Shown here piece after piece: positions 15,165 to 22,902 of a stretch of DNA of 40,273 bases (within the stretch, counting starts at the first letter, position 1; the number at the start of each line of letters is the position of its first letter). The translations under genes and the position numbers were made by a program. Location of the stretch: NCBI GenBank assembly GCA_009781955.1, contig WQUT01000074.1, positions 1-40,273 on the forward strand, given 5' to 3'. The notes beneath the pieces are model-generated. The model saw only the letters and a list, made by a program, of their open reading frames with translations, was not told the origin of the DNA and did no database searches. The DNA is from Pseudomonadota bacterium (GTDB lineage Bacteria; Pseudomonadota; Alphaproteobacteria; Rs-D84).

Positions 15165-15262
15165 CCAAGATTTTGTAAGCACACAAAAAAAGTGCCGCTA
15201 ACAAAATCTGGTTTGTCATTCCCGCGCAGGCGGGAACCGCCCCACAAGGGGGCAGGAAAATA
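15165..15262. repeat. Palindromic element
   Basis: AGATTTTGTAAGC...GCTAACAAAATCT (15169-15209) with inner GCAC/GTGC, then CCCGC-GCAG-GCGGG and CCGCCCC/GGGGGC hairpins. The first part is the same kind of hairpin as at 14111. Confidence 0.7.
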
Positions 15263-15266
15263 GTGC

Positions 15267-15902
15267 TCACCGCGTCGCGCGCAGGATTCCGTTGTCGTCC
15301 GTAACGGTCCAGCCCAAAGAGCGCAATGCGTTCACAAAGCCTTCGCGCCGCGCGGACGGTATTGTCGCGGAAATATTCCGGCCCTGCATGGTTTTCAGCT
15401 CCAGTTCGCTGTCCATGTCTGAATCGCGCAGTTTCTGCTTCAGGCCGGCCCATTGTTTCAGCCCGCCGATATTAAAGAATATTATGGCGCGGTCGCCTGA
15501 ATTGTCCGCCGCCGACATATAGTTCGGAACATTGTTGTCGCGCAGCCATTTCGCCGTCGCGTCCGGATCCAGTGTCATGGTGAAGTTCGCGGAATACGCG
15601 GTCGCGCTGGTCTTTTCATTATCTATGCCGGATGACGCGATCAGGCCGGTCATATCCGAATCGGACGCATTCTTTATCAGCATGGAAATTGTTTTCGGAT
15701 CGGAATACCGCGATAAGACCGCTATCGCAATCTGGCGGCGCGCATCGTCCGTCGCCAACGATTTCGCCGCCGCCGCGGTGCTTGCCGTCTTTTCAACCGA
15801 CGCGGTTCCCGTCAGATTCACCGCGGCATGCGCGTCGGCGAAAAGTGACAGAGTGACAAAGTGACAAAGTGACAAAATTATAAAAAATTTTCCGAATGTC
15901 AT
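15267..15902 (-). CDS. Exported protein of unknown function, 211 aa
   Basis: I do not recognise the mature protein. A signal peptide (MTFGKFFIILSLCHFVTLSLFADAHA) precedes a soluble alpha/beta-looking sequence. The segment about 33-100 (TASVEKTASTAAAAKSLATDDARRQIAIAVLSRYSD) resembles LPP20/FlgT-type envelope proteins, and the end (SARREGFVNALRSLGWTVTDDNGILRATR) could be a small alpha/beta domain. The signal peptide core is encoded by an 8-nt tandem repeat (15843-15878). ATG 15902 lacks a clear ribosome binding site. Confidence 0.65.
   Translation of the reverse strand: MTFGKFFIILSLCHFVTLSLFADAHAAVNLTGTASVEKTASTAAAAKSLATDDARRQIAIAVLSRYSDPKTISMLIKNASDSDMTGLIASSGIDNEKTSATAYSANFTMTLDPDATAKWLRDNNVPNYMSAADNSGDRAIIFFNIGGLKQWAGLKQKLRDSDMDSELELKTMQGRNISATIPSARREGFVNALRSLGWTVTDDNGILRATR
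15843..15878. repeat. Octanucleotide array encoding a signal-peptide core
   Basis: About four copies of GTGACAAA or GTGACAGA on the plus strand. Read on the minus strand in the 15267 gene it gives LSLCHFVTLSL. A related array (TGTCACTC, TGTCACTT) lies at 16291-16325. Confidence 0.85.
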
Positions 15903-16002
15903 TTCAAAATACCAATTAGTTATTCATATTATTTTTTACAGTTTTTATTGATGAACACAAAATCCTGTTGATCTCTTGCCAGTCTTTATACATTGAATCA
16001 TA

Positions 16003-16274
16003 CTAAACCTGTGTTATAAAGCCAGCATTTTTTAACCTATCCAACCAATATTTTGTCTCTGCCAATTCTTTTTCAGAAATTTTAATTTCTGCATAAAGTC
16101 TCTGCCTGACGAGGCAAAATTTGCCTCTGACACATTTGCGCCGATGCTCATCCCCGAACGCAGAATCTGCTTGGAAATAATAAATTCTTTCTTTTGGGCG
16201 CGCAAGTAACTATATAACTTAACAACCCGGTCCGCAAACTTTTCGCTTTTATTTTTCAGCGGACTATCTTTCAT
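16003..16274 (-). pseudogene. Four-helix bundle protein (S23/IVS-encoded family), frameshifted
   Basis: KSEKFADRVVKLYSYLRAQKKEFIISKQILRSGMSIGANVSEANFASSGRDF matches the family of small four-helix bundle proteins (about 115-120 aa). After GRDF the frame is lost and ends early at 16032. Reading one frame over restores YAEIKISEKELAETKYWLDRLKNAGF, the expected last helix, ending at 16003. One missing T in the GACTTT run near 16100 explains it. Either a recent inactivating mutation or an assembly error. ATG 16274 with GGGGG before it is the likely start. Confidence 0.8.
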
Positions 16275-16356
16275 CTTGCCCCCCGTATATTCTGTCACTC
16301 TGTCACTTTGTAACTATGTCACTAAAATTCTGATTCTTTGCGCAAAGCGCAAAGAA

Positions 16357-17850
16357 TCAGAATTTTCCCATGATTCCCAATCTGATTCCCATAGAGCTGT
16401 AAATAGAGTTCACCTCGCTATTCGTGGCGCAGACCCAGCCCGGGCAGGATGCTTTCAGGTCTTGGATGGACGTCGCGATTTCCGCCGCCTGGGCCGCGGT
16501 GTATCCCATGTAATTGCCGTTCGCTATGTCGTTCAGGATTTGATCGTATAGCGTCCCATTGGGCCAGCCCGCGCCGTTTATGCTGTTCAGCCCGAATGAT
16601 TTCCCATTCAGGAATGTTTTGGCATTCGCGCCCGATACCGTATAGTAATCATACGTCAGCCCCATCTGCAACGAAACGCTGTTCGTAAGCGCCGTTGACC
16701 ACAGGGCCGCCAGCCCCAGGTGATACGCGCTGCCTAAACTTGCCGAGTCTTCCACGCTTTTCGGATGTTTCCAGTCCGGACGATATGGCTGGTCGCCGGC
16801 AGATGTATAGGACGGCAGCCCCAATTCCACGCGGCCGGACATCGCATTATTCTCGTTAATCGGATATTCCGCGTCCATCGCCAGATACGGGCCGCTCCAC
16901 GAAACGTCGTATTTGTGGCTGGTTCCCGGCTGCTGGTAATAATATGTGCCGCCGGTGTCAACTATGCCGCCGGTCGTAGAATACGGGGGGCCCCAAATCA
17001 CCTGGGGCGTTCCGCCCGGATTTTGAATGACTACGAACGGATCGCATTGAACCTCGTCGCTGCCGGGAACAGTTATGCAGTATCCGGTATCCAGCGACAT
17101 TCCGTAATTCTGGTTGACGGTCAGCGTATAGCTCAGCATGCGGTAACCCACGCTGGGCGTCAATTTAATCTTTCCAATCGCCAGCTTGTCCGTCAGCCCC
17201 AGCCCCGCGTTGAACCCCAGCATGTTGCCGCCCGAACTGGTCCCGACCGACAGCGCGTGCCCGTAAACATTCCCGATTGTCGCGCCGGTCGTGGAATCCA
17301 CATAGGTCGTTATCAAATACCCGCCGGCGGTGATGTCGTCGTCAACCATCCTGCTCTCGCCGGACTGCATCCCGTATTTGAATCCCGCGTCAATCTTTAG
17401 CCCGAACGCGGCGTTGCCGAACGCGTATCCGCCGTTCAGATCCAAAACATTCCAAGCCAGGTTGTCAAAGCCCAGCTTGCTGCCCGCGGTTTTTAGCGAA
17501 AATTCCCAATTGGCGAATTCGTGCGTAATCCCGCCGCCCAGATAAAATCCGGTCGTCTGATTCGGTCCCTTTGCACTTGGACGCGGCGCGGACGCGGCAT
17601 TTCCGGAATAATTATTCTGTCCGCCGACGGCGGCATACGGAACCTGGGCCGTTGTCGGACGCTGATACTGGCCGTAAGGATTGTAAGTATATGCGCCCGG
17701 GTTATAAGCGGTTGGCGACGCGCCGGTGTTGGAATACCGGACTTGGGGCGATTGATAGCCCCCGCCGGTATAGTATGTTCCGGCAGAAAAAGCCGGAACA
17801 GGCAGCAGGCAACAGGCAGCAGGCAGCAGGCATATTAGATATTTCTTCAT
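16357..17850 (-). CDS. Outer-membrane beta-barrel protein, 497 aa
   Basis: The signal peptide (MKKYLICLLPAACCLLPVPAFSAG) is followed by a Tyr/Pro/Gly/Asn-rich linker (about 25-95). Then come alternating amphipathic strands with many aromatic and Gly residues (TGFYLGGGITHEFANWEFSL, FGLKIDAGFKYGM, KLTPSVGYRMLSYTL, AMSGRVELGLP), ending in SMGIRLGIMGKF. The final Phe is the usual C-terminal signal for barrel assembly. It could be a porin or an adhesin-type barrel; the substrate is unknown. GAGGGAG precedes ATG 17850. The signal peptide core is written by a heptamer repeat. Confidence 0.82.
   Translation of the reverse strand: MKKYLICLLPAACCLLPVPAFSAGTYYTGGGYQSPQVRYSNTGASPTAYNPGAYTYNPYGQYQRPTTAQVPYAAVGGQNNYSGNAASAPRPSAKGPNQTTGFYLGGGITHEFANWEFSLKTAGSKLGFDNLAWNVLDLNGGYAFGNAAFGLKIDAGFKYGMQSGESRMVDDDITAGGYLITTYVDSTTGATIGNVYGHALSVGTSSGGNMLGFNAGLGLTDKLAIGKIKLTPSVGYRMLSYTLTVNQNYGMSLDTGYCITVPGSDEVQCDPFVVIQNPGGTPQVIWGPPYSTTGGIVDTGGTYYYQQPGTSHKYDVSWSGPYLAMDAEYPINENNAMSGRVELGLPSYTSAGDQPYRPDWKHPKSVEDSASLGSAYHLGLAALWSTALTNSVSLQMGLTYDYYTVSGANAKTFLNGKSFGLNSINGAGWPNGTLYDQILNDIANGNYMGYTAAQAAEIATSIQDLKASCPGWVCATNSEVNSIYSSMGIRLGIMGKF
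17799..17832. repeat. Heptanucleotide array encoding a signal-peptide core
   Basis: About five copies of GGCAGCA or GGCAACA on the plus strand. On the minus strand it encodes LLPAACCLLPVP, the hydrophobic core of the barrel protein's signal peptide. Confidence 0.85.
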
Positions 17851-17891
17851 TATCTCCCTCTTGATTAATCGGATTATATCACAAAAACGAC

Positions 17892-17920
17892 TTGAAAAAA
17901 AATGATTTGTAGTGTATAAA
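17892..17920 (+). promoter_or_regulatory. Promoter of tRNA-Leu
   Basis: TTGAAA (17892-17897), a 17-nt spacer and TATAAA (17915-17920), 11 nt before the tRNA. Confidence 0.7.
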
Positions 17921-17931
17921 ATCCGAACATC

Positions 17932-18016
17932 GGGGCTATGGCGAAACTGGTAGACGCGCTACCTTGAGGTGGTAGTGGAGCAATCCATAGGAGTTCAAAT
18001 CTCCTTAGCCCCACCA
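17932..18016 (+). tRNA. tRNA-Leu (anticodon GAG)
   Basis: Acceptor GGGGCTA pairs with TAGCCCC; CCA is encoded. The anticodon stem CTACC/GGTAG holds loop TTGAGGT, anticodon GAG. The long variable arm and T loop (GTTCAAATC) fit a class II leucine tRNA. Confidence 0.95.
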
Positions 18017-18116
18017 AGTTGTTTTTGAGAACATGGCGCATACAAGCCCGTGGAGCCGCAAAGCGGCGACGTGGGCGCAGTGGTGAGCCGGCATTGCGAA
18101 GCAATGTCGTGCGAAC

Positions 18117-18189
18117 AAACTGGTAGACGCGCTACCTTGAGGTGGTAGTGGAGAAATCCATAGGAGTTCAAATCTCCTTAGCCCCACCA
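18117..18189 (+). pseudogene. 5'-truncated second copy of tRNA-Leu
   Basis: 73 nt identical to 17944-18016 apart from one base in the variable arm (GGAGC to GGAGA). It lacks the 5' acceptor strand, so it cannot fold as a full tRNA. The 100 bp between the copies hold palindromes (GCCGCAAAGCGGC, CATTGCGAAGCAATG) and no gene. Either a partial tandem duplication or the trace of an excised element; no integrase is present. Confidence 0.85.
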
Positions 18190-18313
18190 CCGTTTTTGTC
18201 CGAACGAAGTGAGGAATACAAAAACGAGTGTCTCGCCGTAGTCCGAAGGACGGAGGCGGACAAGTAAAGTTCGTAAAGCATCCACCAGGGCGCGGCGCCA
18301 TAATTAAAACTTA

Positions 18314-18919
18314 TTACAACTCTCCCGTCTTGAACTCGTCATAACCCTCGTAATAATAGCTGACATCTATTCCTTTCATAAACACTCCGCGGTCATTGAT
18401 TTTGCCGGTCAGCGCATTTTTTAACAAATGCTTTATTTCCGTATCTTTCACGGGACTGCGCGCCATCGCGGAAAGATAATCGTTTTTATCAACCCGATTC
18501 CAATCCACGACTTTTTTCAACTCTTTTTTCAAAATCAAGTCCAGCCAGATTCGCATCGCGCGGCCGTTGCCTTCGCGGAATGGATGCGCGATGTTCATTT
18601 CAATATACTTTTCAATAATTTCATCAAAAGTATTCTGGGGCATTTTATCAATATGCTTCAGCGATTGCGGCAGATACATCAACGGCGCGAAACGAAATCC
18701 TCCCTTTGCGATATTCACATCGCGAATCTTGCCGGCGAAATCATAAATATCGCCGAAAAGAAATCCGTGTATCCGGGCAAGGCCCGAAAATGTTCCAACC
18801 CGCAGCTTATCAATATGGCCGCTATCAAAAAGCAACTGCGCTTGCTTTTTGCTGATTTGTTCTTCCGCGCGGTTCAATTCAACCTGGCCGGTGATCCCAA
18901 GCTTGTTTTTCAAAACCAT
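18314..18919 (-). CDS. fic: Fic-domain protein, probable AMP transferase, class III
   Basis: Fic enzymes usually move AMP from ATP to a protein hydroxyl. The catalytic motif HPFREGNGR is complete (about 112-120, catalytic His first), with GTFSGLARIHGFLFGDIYDFAGKIRDVNIAKG before it. Near the C-terminus SYYYEG fits the inhibitory [S/T]xxxE[G/N] motif, placing the glutamate switch in the same chain (class III, as in NmFic), so no separate antitoxin is needed. None is seen nearby. 201 residues is normal. The target is unknown. Confidence 0.9.
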   Translation of the reverse strand: MVLKNKLGITGQVELNRAEEQISKKQAQLLFDSGHIDKLRVGTFSGLARIHGFLFGDIYDFAGKIRDVNIAKGGFRFAPLMYLPQSLKHIDKMPQNTFDEIIEKYIEMNIAHPFREGNGRAMRIWLDLILKKELKKVVDWNRVDKNDYLSAMARSPVKDTEIKHLLKNALTGKINDRGVFMKGIDVSYYYEGYDEFKTGEL

Positions 18920-18942
18920 TTAGCACCCTTTTAGTCTAATAA

Positions 18943-18970
18943 ATTATACCAAGCTTATTGTAAAAGTCCA
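18943..18970 (-). promoter_or_regulatory. Candidate promoter of fic
   Basis: On the minus strand TGGACT (18970-18965), a 16-nt spacer and TATAAT (18948-18943). AAAGGGTGCTAA then precedes ATG 18919. Confidence 0.55.
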
Positions 18971-18976
18971 GTTATT

Positions 18977-19015
18977 ACCAGCCACCAGCACTAGCCACCA
19001 GCCACCAGCAAACAA
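18977..19015. repeat. Heptanucleotide array (CCACCAG type)
   Basis: Degenerate 7-nt units ACCAGCC / ACCAGCA between the fic promoter and the large exported-protein gene. The same unit is inside polA (24094-24126). Confidence 0.8.
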
Positions 19016-19069
19016 TCACTCTTTTTCCTCTTGCCCCGGGCCGCCTATTTTTGCTTTAATTGTTAAAGC

Positions 19070-22000
19070 ATGAGGAAACTCTTTTCCATTTTTGCCGCCG
19101 TTGTCATCGCGTGCGCTTGCCCGCGCGCGCATGCGGACGATTCGGAGACAGAGGTAGCGCGCGCCGGCCGGCCCGGCGTTGCGGCGCCAATATCGGCGGC
19201 CCCGGCGCAATCCGCCGCAACCGCAGCGCAGCAACGCGGCCCGGCGCCCGCATCCAACCGCGCAACGCCCGCCGGCGCGGTCGTCGCGCCGACGGCGCCA
19301 AGCGCGCGGGGGGCCGCCACGCGCGAACCAACGCCAGAGGCGACGCGCACGGCGGCGCCGGGCCAATCGCAAATCTCGCCGGGGGCCGGGCCCGCGCCGA
19401 ACGTCCGCGCCGCCGCCACCCCGCGAGAGGTCGCGGCCCGCGCGGCCCCTGAATCCGCGCGAACCGCCGTCGCGCGCCCATCCGTCGCCGGCAATCAATT
19501 GCCAAATGCCCCAGTCAGAAACCAAGACGAAGGCTGGCTCGCCGCCCATGGCCCCGGCGAACGGTGGTCGCAGATTTCCCGCGCGGGCATAGCCCCACAA
19601 ATAGACACTAATCGCCAGTCGCCGGCCGCCAGCCGCCAGTCGCCAATCGCCCGTTCCGTAATGCGCGCGGCCGCGGCGCCGGGCATCGCGCCAAAGTCTG
19701 TCCGCGCGGCGATAACCCAGATCACCGGCGGCGACGGAAATCTGAACGATTACCAGCTGTGCCGCGATACTTACTTTCAATGCATGGACGAATTCTGCGC
19801 GAACAAGGACAGCCAGCTGCGCCGCTGCGCATGTTCAAAACGCATGCATGATTTTGACAAGGCGCAAAAAAACATGGATAAATTCCAAAACAAAATGCTG
19901 GATTTTAACCAAAGGCTGCTGACCGTCAGCATGGACAAGGAAGACGCGACCGCATCCATCAAGGCGACCGAGGGCGAGACGGCATTCCAGGCCGGCGATA
20001 CGTCGCCTTCGCAGCAAATCCTGGATACCATAATGGGCAAGCTGAAGTCCACCAACGCCGACAACAAGGATACTCATTCCCTGGCCATGATAACCTTGTC
20101 GCTGGACACCAGCACCGTGTTTGACACCATTGACTATACGTTGGGCGCGACGACCGCGACCAAGGAAGGCGACGCCCTGTTCCGCGCCGCGCTGCCCGTA
20201 TGCAAGGAAATAGCGGCCGAGATATGCGCCCCGGACGATATTTCCATCGCGCAGTCCGCATACGAAATGGCGATAGAGCAAGACTGCAACACCGCGCAAA
20301 AGGCGTATGAAAGCCTGCAGGATTCCGCGCTGCAGAAAGTGCGCGAGGGCAACGCCCTGCTGGACATGTCGCGGCTGCAGAATTACCAGGACCGCAATGC
20401 GGACGATACGTTGACCTGCAAGAAAAAGATGCTGGACATGCTGGCCAACGACGCGGTGTGCGGCGCCGATTTGGGCAAATGTCTGGACTGGTCCGGAAAA
20501 TACATTGATCCGTCAACCGGCACGGCCATACTCACCAGCAACCTTTCCAATCTGGCCAACATGCTGGTGCCGCCCAACAACGACCCCGCCGGCGCGAACA
20601 AATGGGTCAAGGTCAAGGAAAACTCCGGATTCGTAAAATTCCTGAACGCAAAGAAAAAATACATCTCGCCCGCGATGGACAGCTGCGAGAAAATTTCCGA
20701 CATGGTCTGGAACGGGTTTATGGAAGACGCGCTGGCCCAGATAAAAATCGCCCAAACCAGAAAGCTGGAGGATATGCGGCAAAGCTGCACCACCATCACC
20801 ACGACATGCCTGGCCGGAATGGCGCAGTCTTTGACCGATTTTGACACGCGCGCGCTGTCGGTGTTCGGCGTGAACGCCGATCGCACGGTGAACCAGATGT
20901 GCGCCCAGGTCAGGACCGCGTGCGACGGACTGATGGCGGCCACCGGCGGCGCGGGGGGGACCGACTGGCAGACCGGCATGACCGAAATCGCCCGCGACAA
21001 GACGTTTGACCAGATCATAAAGACCTGCATCCAGGTCGGGCAAAACTGCATCGTTCAGAACTGCACGTCCGCGGCCGGAAATTTCGGGCTGTGCAATTTC
21101 ATACAAGATTATCCGACGTCCATCAACAGAAACAAAGTGCTGACCGGAACCATATGCTTTAACGACGTGGTGTCGTGCGTGAATGACGCGAATCTTGCCG
21201 ACGACGTTCTGAACGCTATGCGCGGCGCGTGGTATGGGGCCGCGGCATTCGCCACGCCGGGCGGCAGCAATCTGTGCACCGCGGGCGTGGCAAACATGAA
21301 CACCTGCCTGCTGGCGCAATACATCTGGGGCGGATGCAACAGCGCCCCCCAGAACGCGGGCGCGGAAATACTGGTCAACGCAATCATAACCGATTCCACC
21401 AGGGCCAAATACAGCACCATAATGGCATGGTTCGGGACAAACACCCACAAAGATTGCTATGCCGCGAATTGCCCAAAGGATTGGGGCGGCAGCGTAACCG
21501 GATGCGATCCGTCTTACAGCGGGCCGCCCAGCCCCGTAACGGAATGCCCGGCCAACAAGAAATTTGCGGTTGCATCCGGTTTGACCAACTGCTGCGATTC
21601 CGGCGCGTTTGACAGCTTTGGAAACTGCTGTCCCAGCGGCGGCGTGAAATACGTGCCGGTTGACGTCACCGATACCGGCGCGGCGGATTTCTTCCGCGTT
21701 CCCGGAACATCGCCGAATTATAACGCCAACACGCTGAGCTCTGGTTCCAAGGGTTCCGGATGGGGATTTGGGGCCAATCAAACCGCCTATTCTATCGTGT
21801 GCTCTGGCCCCAGCCTGCAATTCATCGCAAAGTTCACGTCCAGCGGCGGCAACAGCCCGATATACCTGTTCTGTTCCTCTAGCGGCGGCACCGGCAAGAT
21901 GAGCGGAACGTATGCGACCGGCGGGAACGCGACCTGCAGCGGGAGATTCCTGGCCATCAATGCGGCCCGGGGGACATATTCCGCGCCGGTGTATACCCCG

Positions 22001-22207
22001 AATACGCCGAACGGCCCGGTATCGCCCGCGATGTATTACACTTCCGCCAGCGGCCCGTGCACATACAGCTTTAATCCCGATACGGAAGACGGAACGTGGA
22101 GCGGCAGCAACTGCACCGCGTTGCCGAACGCCCTGAACGAAACGGGCGGATCATGGAACGGCGCAATAAGAAAAGACACTCCGCCGAATATGTTTATCAA
22201 TTTCTAA
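19070..22207 (+). CDS. Very large exported Cys-rich protein of unknown function, 1045 aa
   Basis: The signal peptide (MRKLFSIFAAVVIACACPRAHA) is followed by a disordered Ala/Pro/Arg-rich segment (about 25-225). A helical Cys-containing region (about 230-720) begins YQLCRDTYFQCMDEFCANKDSQLRRCACSKRM and continues with repeated spaced cysteines (CKKKM, CSAVC-like pairs, CTTITTTCL). A Gly/Ser/Asn-rich Cys part (about 720-1045) has ECPANKKF, CCDSGAFDSFGNCCPSGG and ends FINF. Two or three different modules are joined. I know no function. ATG 19070 has no clear ribosome binding site. It might be a surface or matrix protein; disulfide bonding is likely. Confidence 0.75.
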   Translation: MRKLFSIFAAVVIACACPRAHADDSETEVARAGRPGVAAPISAAPAQSAATAAQQRGPAPASNRATPAGAVVAPTAPSARGAATREPTPEATRTAAPGQSQISPGAGPAPNVRAAATPREVAARAAPESARTAVARPSVAGNQLPNAPVRNQDEGWLAAHGPGERWSQISRAGIAPQIDTNRQSPAASRQSPIARSVMRAAAAPGIAPKSVRAAITQITGGDGNLNDYQLCRDTYFQCMDEFCANKDSQLRRCACSKRMHDFDKAQKNMDKFQNKMLDFNQRLLTVSMDKEDATASIKATEGETAFQAGDTSPSQQILDTIMGKLKSTNADNKDTHSLAMITLSLDTSTVFDTIDYTLGATTATKEGDALFRAALPVCKEIAAEICAPDDISIAQSAYEMAIEQDCNTAQKAYESLQDSALQKVREGNALLDMSRLQNYQDRNADDTLTCKKKMLDMLANDAVCGADLGKCLDWSGKYIDPSTGTAILTSNLSNLANMLVPPNNDPAGANKWVKVKENSGFVKFLNAKKKYISPAMDSCEKISDMVWNGFMEDALAQIKIAQTRKLEDMRQSCTTITTTCLAGMAQSLTDFDTRALSVFGVNADRTVNQMCAQVRTACDGLMAATGGAGGTDWQTGMTEIARDKTFDQIIKTCIQVGQNCIVQNCTSAAGNFGLCNFIQDYPTSINRNKVLTGTICFNDVVSCVNDANLADDVLNAMRGAWYGAAAFATPGGSNLCTAGVANMNTCLLAQYIWGGCNSAPQNAGAEILVNAIITDSTRAKYSTIMAWFGTNTHKDCYAANCPKDWGGSVTGCDPSYSGPPSPVTECPANKKFAVASGLTNCCDSGAFDSFGNCCPSGGVKYVPVDVTDTGAADFFRVPGTSPNYNANTLSSGSKGSGWGFGANQTAYSIVCSGPSLQFIAKFTSSGGNSPIYLFCSSSGGTGKMSGTYATGGNATCSGRFLAINAARGTYSAPVYTPNTPNGPVSPAMYYTSASGPCTYSFNPDTEDGTWSGSNCTALPNALNETGGSWNGAIRKDTPPNMFINF
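19611..19651. repeat. Heptanucleotide array inside the 1045-aa gene
   Basis: Degenerate 7-nt units (GCCAGTC, GCCGGCC, GCCAGCC, GCCAATC). In translation it gives RQSPAASRQSPIARS, a seven-residue near-repeat in the disordered part. Confidence 0.75.
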
Positions 22208-22208
22208 A

Positions 22209-22805
22209 TCATAAGTTTATCGCGGCGATGGCCCCAAGAACCTTTTTCAATTCTTCGGGTGAAAATCGGCCCAAGACCCAGTCGGTGGGATCAATGGGCG
22301 ACCCGGCATCGCGCGGATGGCCGACGCCGATGCGAATGCGCCGGTAATCGGGGCCGACCGCGGCGTCTATGCTGCGAATTCCATTATGGCCCGCGCTGCC
22401 CCCGCCGGTTTTTTGCCGCATTTCGCCGACACGGATATCCATATCGTCGTGAATTACAATCAAATTTTCCAGCGGGATTTTATAGTATTTCATCAATGCC
22501 GCCACCGCCGCGCCGGAATTGTTCATAAATGTCAGCGGCTTTGCAAAAATCGTTGGCCGTTGGTCGTTGGTCGTTGGTCGGTGGTCGTTGGTCGGTGGTC
22601 GGTGGTCGGTGGTCGGTGGTCGGTGGTCGGTGGTCGGTGGTCGGTGGGTGATTTTTGTGACAATCGCATCCTTTTCTTTTTTCCAAACCGCGTCCGCGCC
22701 CGCCAGCACATCAACCGCGATAAAGCCGGCGTTATGCCGGGTAGTCGCGTATTCGGCCCCCGGATTCCCCAGGCCGACAACCAATAATGGAGGCGATGCA
22801 TTCAT
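22209..22805 (-). CDS. pth: Peptidyl-tRNA hydrolase with a heptapeptide-repeat insertion
   Basis: Releases peptides from stalled peptidyl-tRNA. Visible are GLGNPGAEYATTRHNAGF (catalytic His), KPLTFMNNSGAAV, VIHDDMDIRVGEMR (Asp), and GGGSAGHNGIRSI (Asn). Between the second strand and KPLTFMN lies THRPPTTDHRPPTTDH and similar units, about 30 residues of seven-residue repeats read from a 7-nt array. All catalytic residues remain, so the enzyme may tolerate the loop. ATG 22805 fits a leaderless start (see the 22813 promoter); ATG 22814 overlaps the -10 box. Confidence 0.93.
   Translation of the reverse strand: MNASPPLLVVGLGNPGAEYATTRHNAGFIAVDVLAGADAVWKKEKDAIVTKITHRPPTTDHRPPTTDHRPPTNDHRPTTNDQRPTIFAKPLTFMNNSGAAVAALMKYYKIPLENLIVIHDDMDIRVGEMRQKTGGGSAGHNGIRSIDAAVGPDYRRIRIGVGHPRDAGSPIDPTDWVLGRFSPEELKKVLGAIAAINL
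22551..22649. repeat. Heptanucleotide array, about 13 copies, inside pth
   Basis: Units GTTGGTC and GGTGGTC on the plus strand. Because 7 is not divisible by 3, three units (21 nt) encode a seven-residue period, PPTTDHR. No frame contains a stop on the minus strand. Confidence 0.93.
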
Positions 22806-22812
22806 ACCCGTC

Positions 22813-22840
22813 ATTATATCCGAAAAATCGCAGAGTTCAA
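22813..22840 (-). promoter_or_regulatory. Promoter of pth, leaderless arrangement
   Basis: On the minus strand TTGAAC (22840-22835), a 16-nt spacer and TATAAT (22818-22813). Transcription should start about 7 nt on, at the ATG at 22805. There is no Shine-Dalgarno sequence. Confidence 0.65.
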
Positions 22841-22867
22841 AGAAAAAGATTGGGGCCTATATTCTTC

Positions 22868-22896
22868 TTGGCTTATTGGATTTATTGGGCTATCAT
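22868..22896 (+). promoter_or_regulatory. Promoter of polA, leaderless arrangement
   Basis: TTGGCT (22868-22873), a 17-nt spacer and TATCAT (22891-22896), with ATG 6 nt later. A second TATAAT-like box at 22896-22901 is too close to the ATG. Confidence 0.5.
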
Positions 22897-22902
22897 ATAA
22901 TC

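Noticed and set aside
18314..19015. Fic toxin with a separate antitoxin gene
   Set aside because: No small ORF with a ribosome binding site lies next to fic, and the inhibitory motif is in the same chain.
19016..19780. Minus-strand ORF of 254 aa opposite the large exported protein
   Set aside because: Gly/Arg/Ala-rich antisense of the disordered region; no ribosome binding site and no recognisable domain.
22551..22649. CRISPR array
   Set aside because: The 7-nt units are contiguous with no spacers, and no cas gene is present.
22519..22902. N-terminal extension of PolA read from 22519
   Set aside because: The extra codons are the antisense of pth, including the heptamer array; the family start LTLIDGNS follows ATG 22903.
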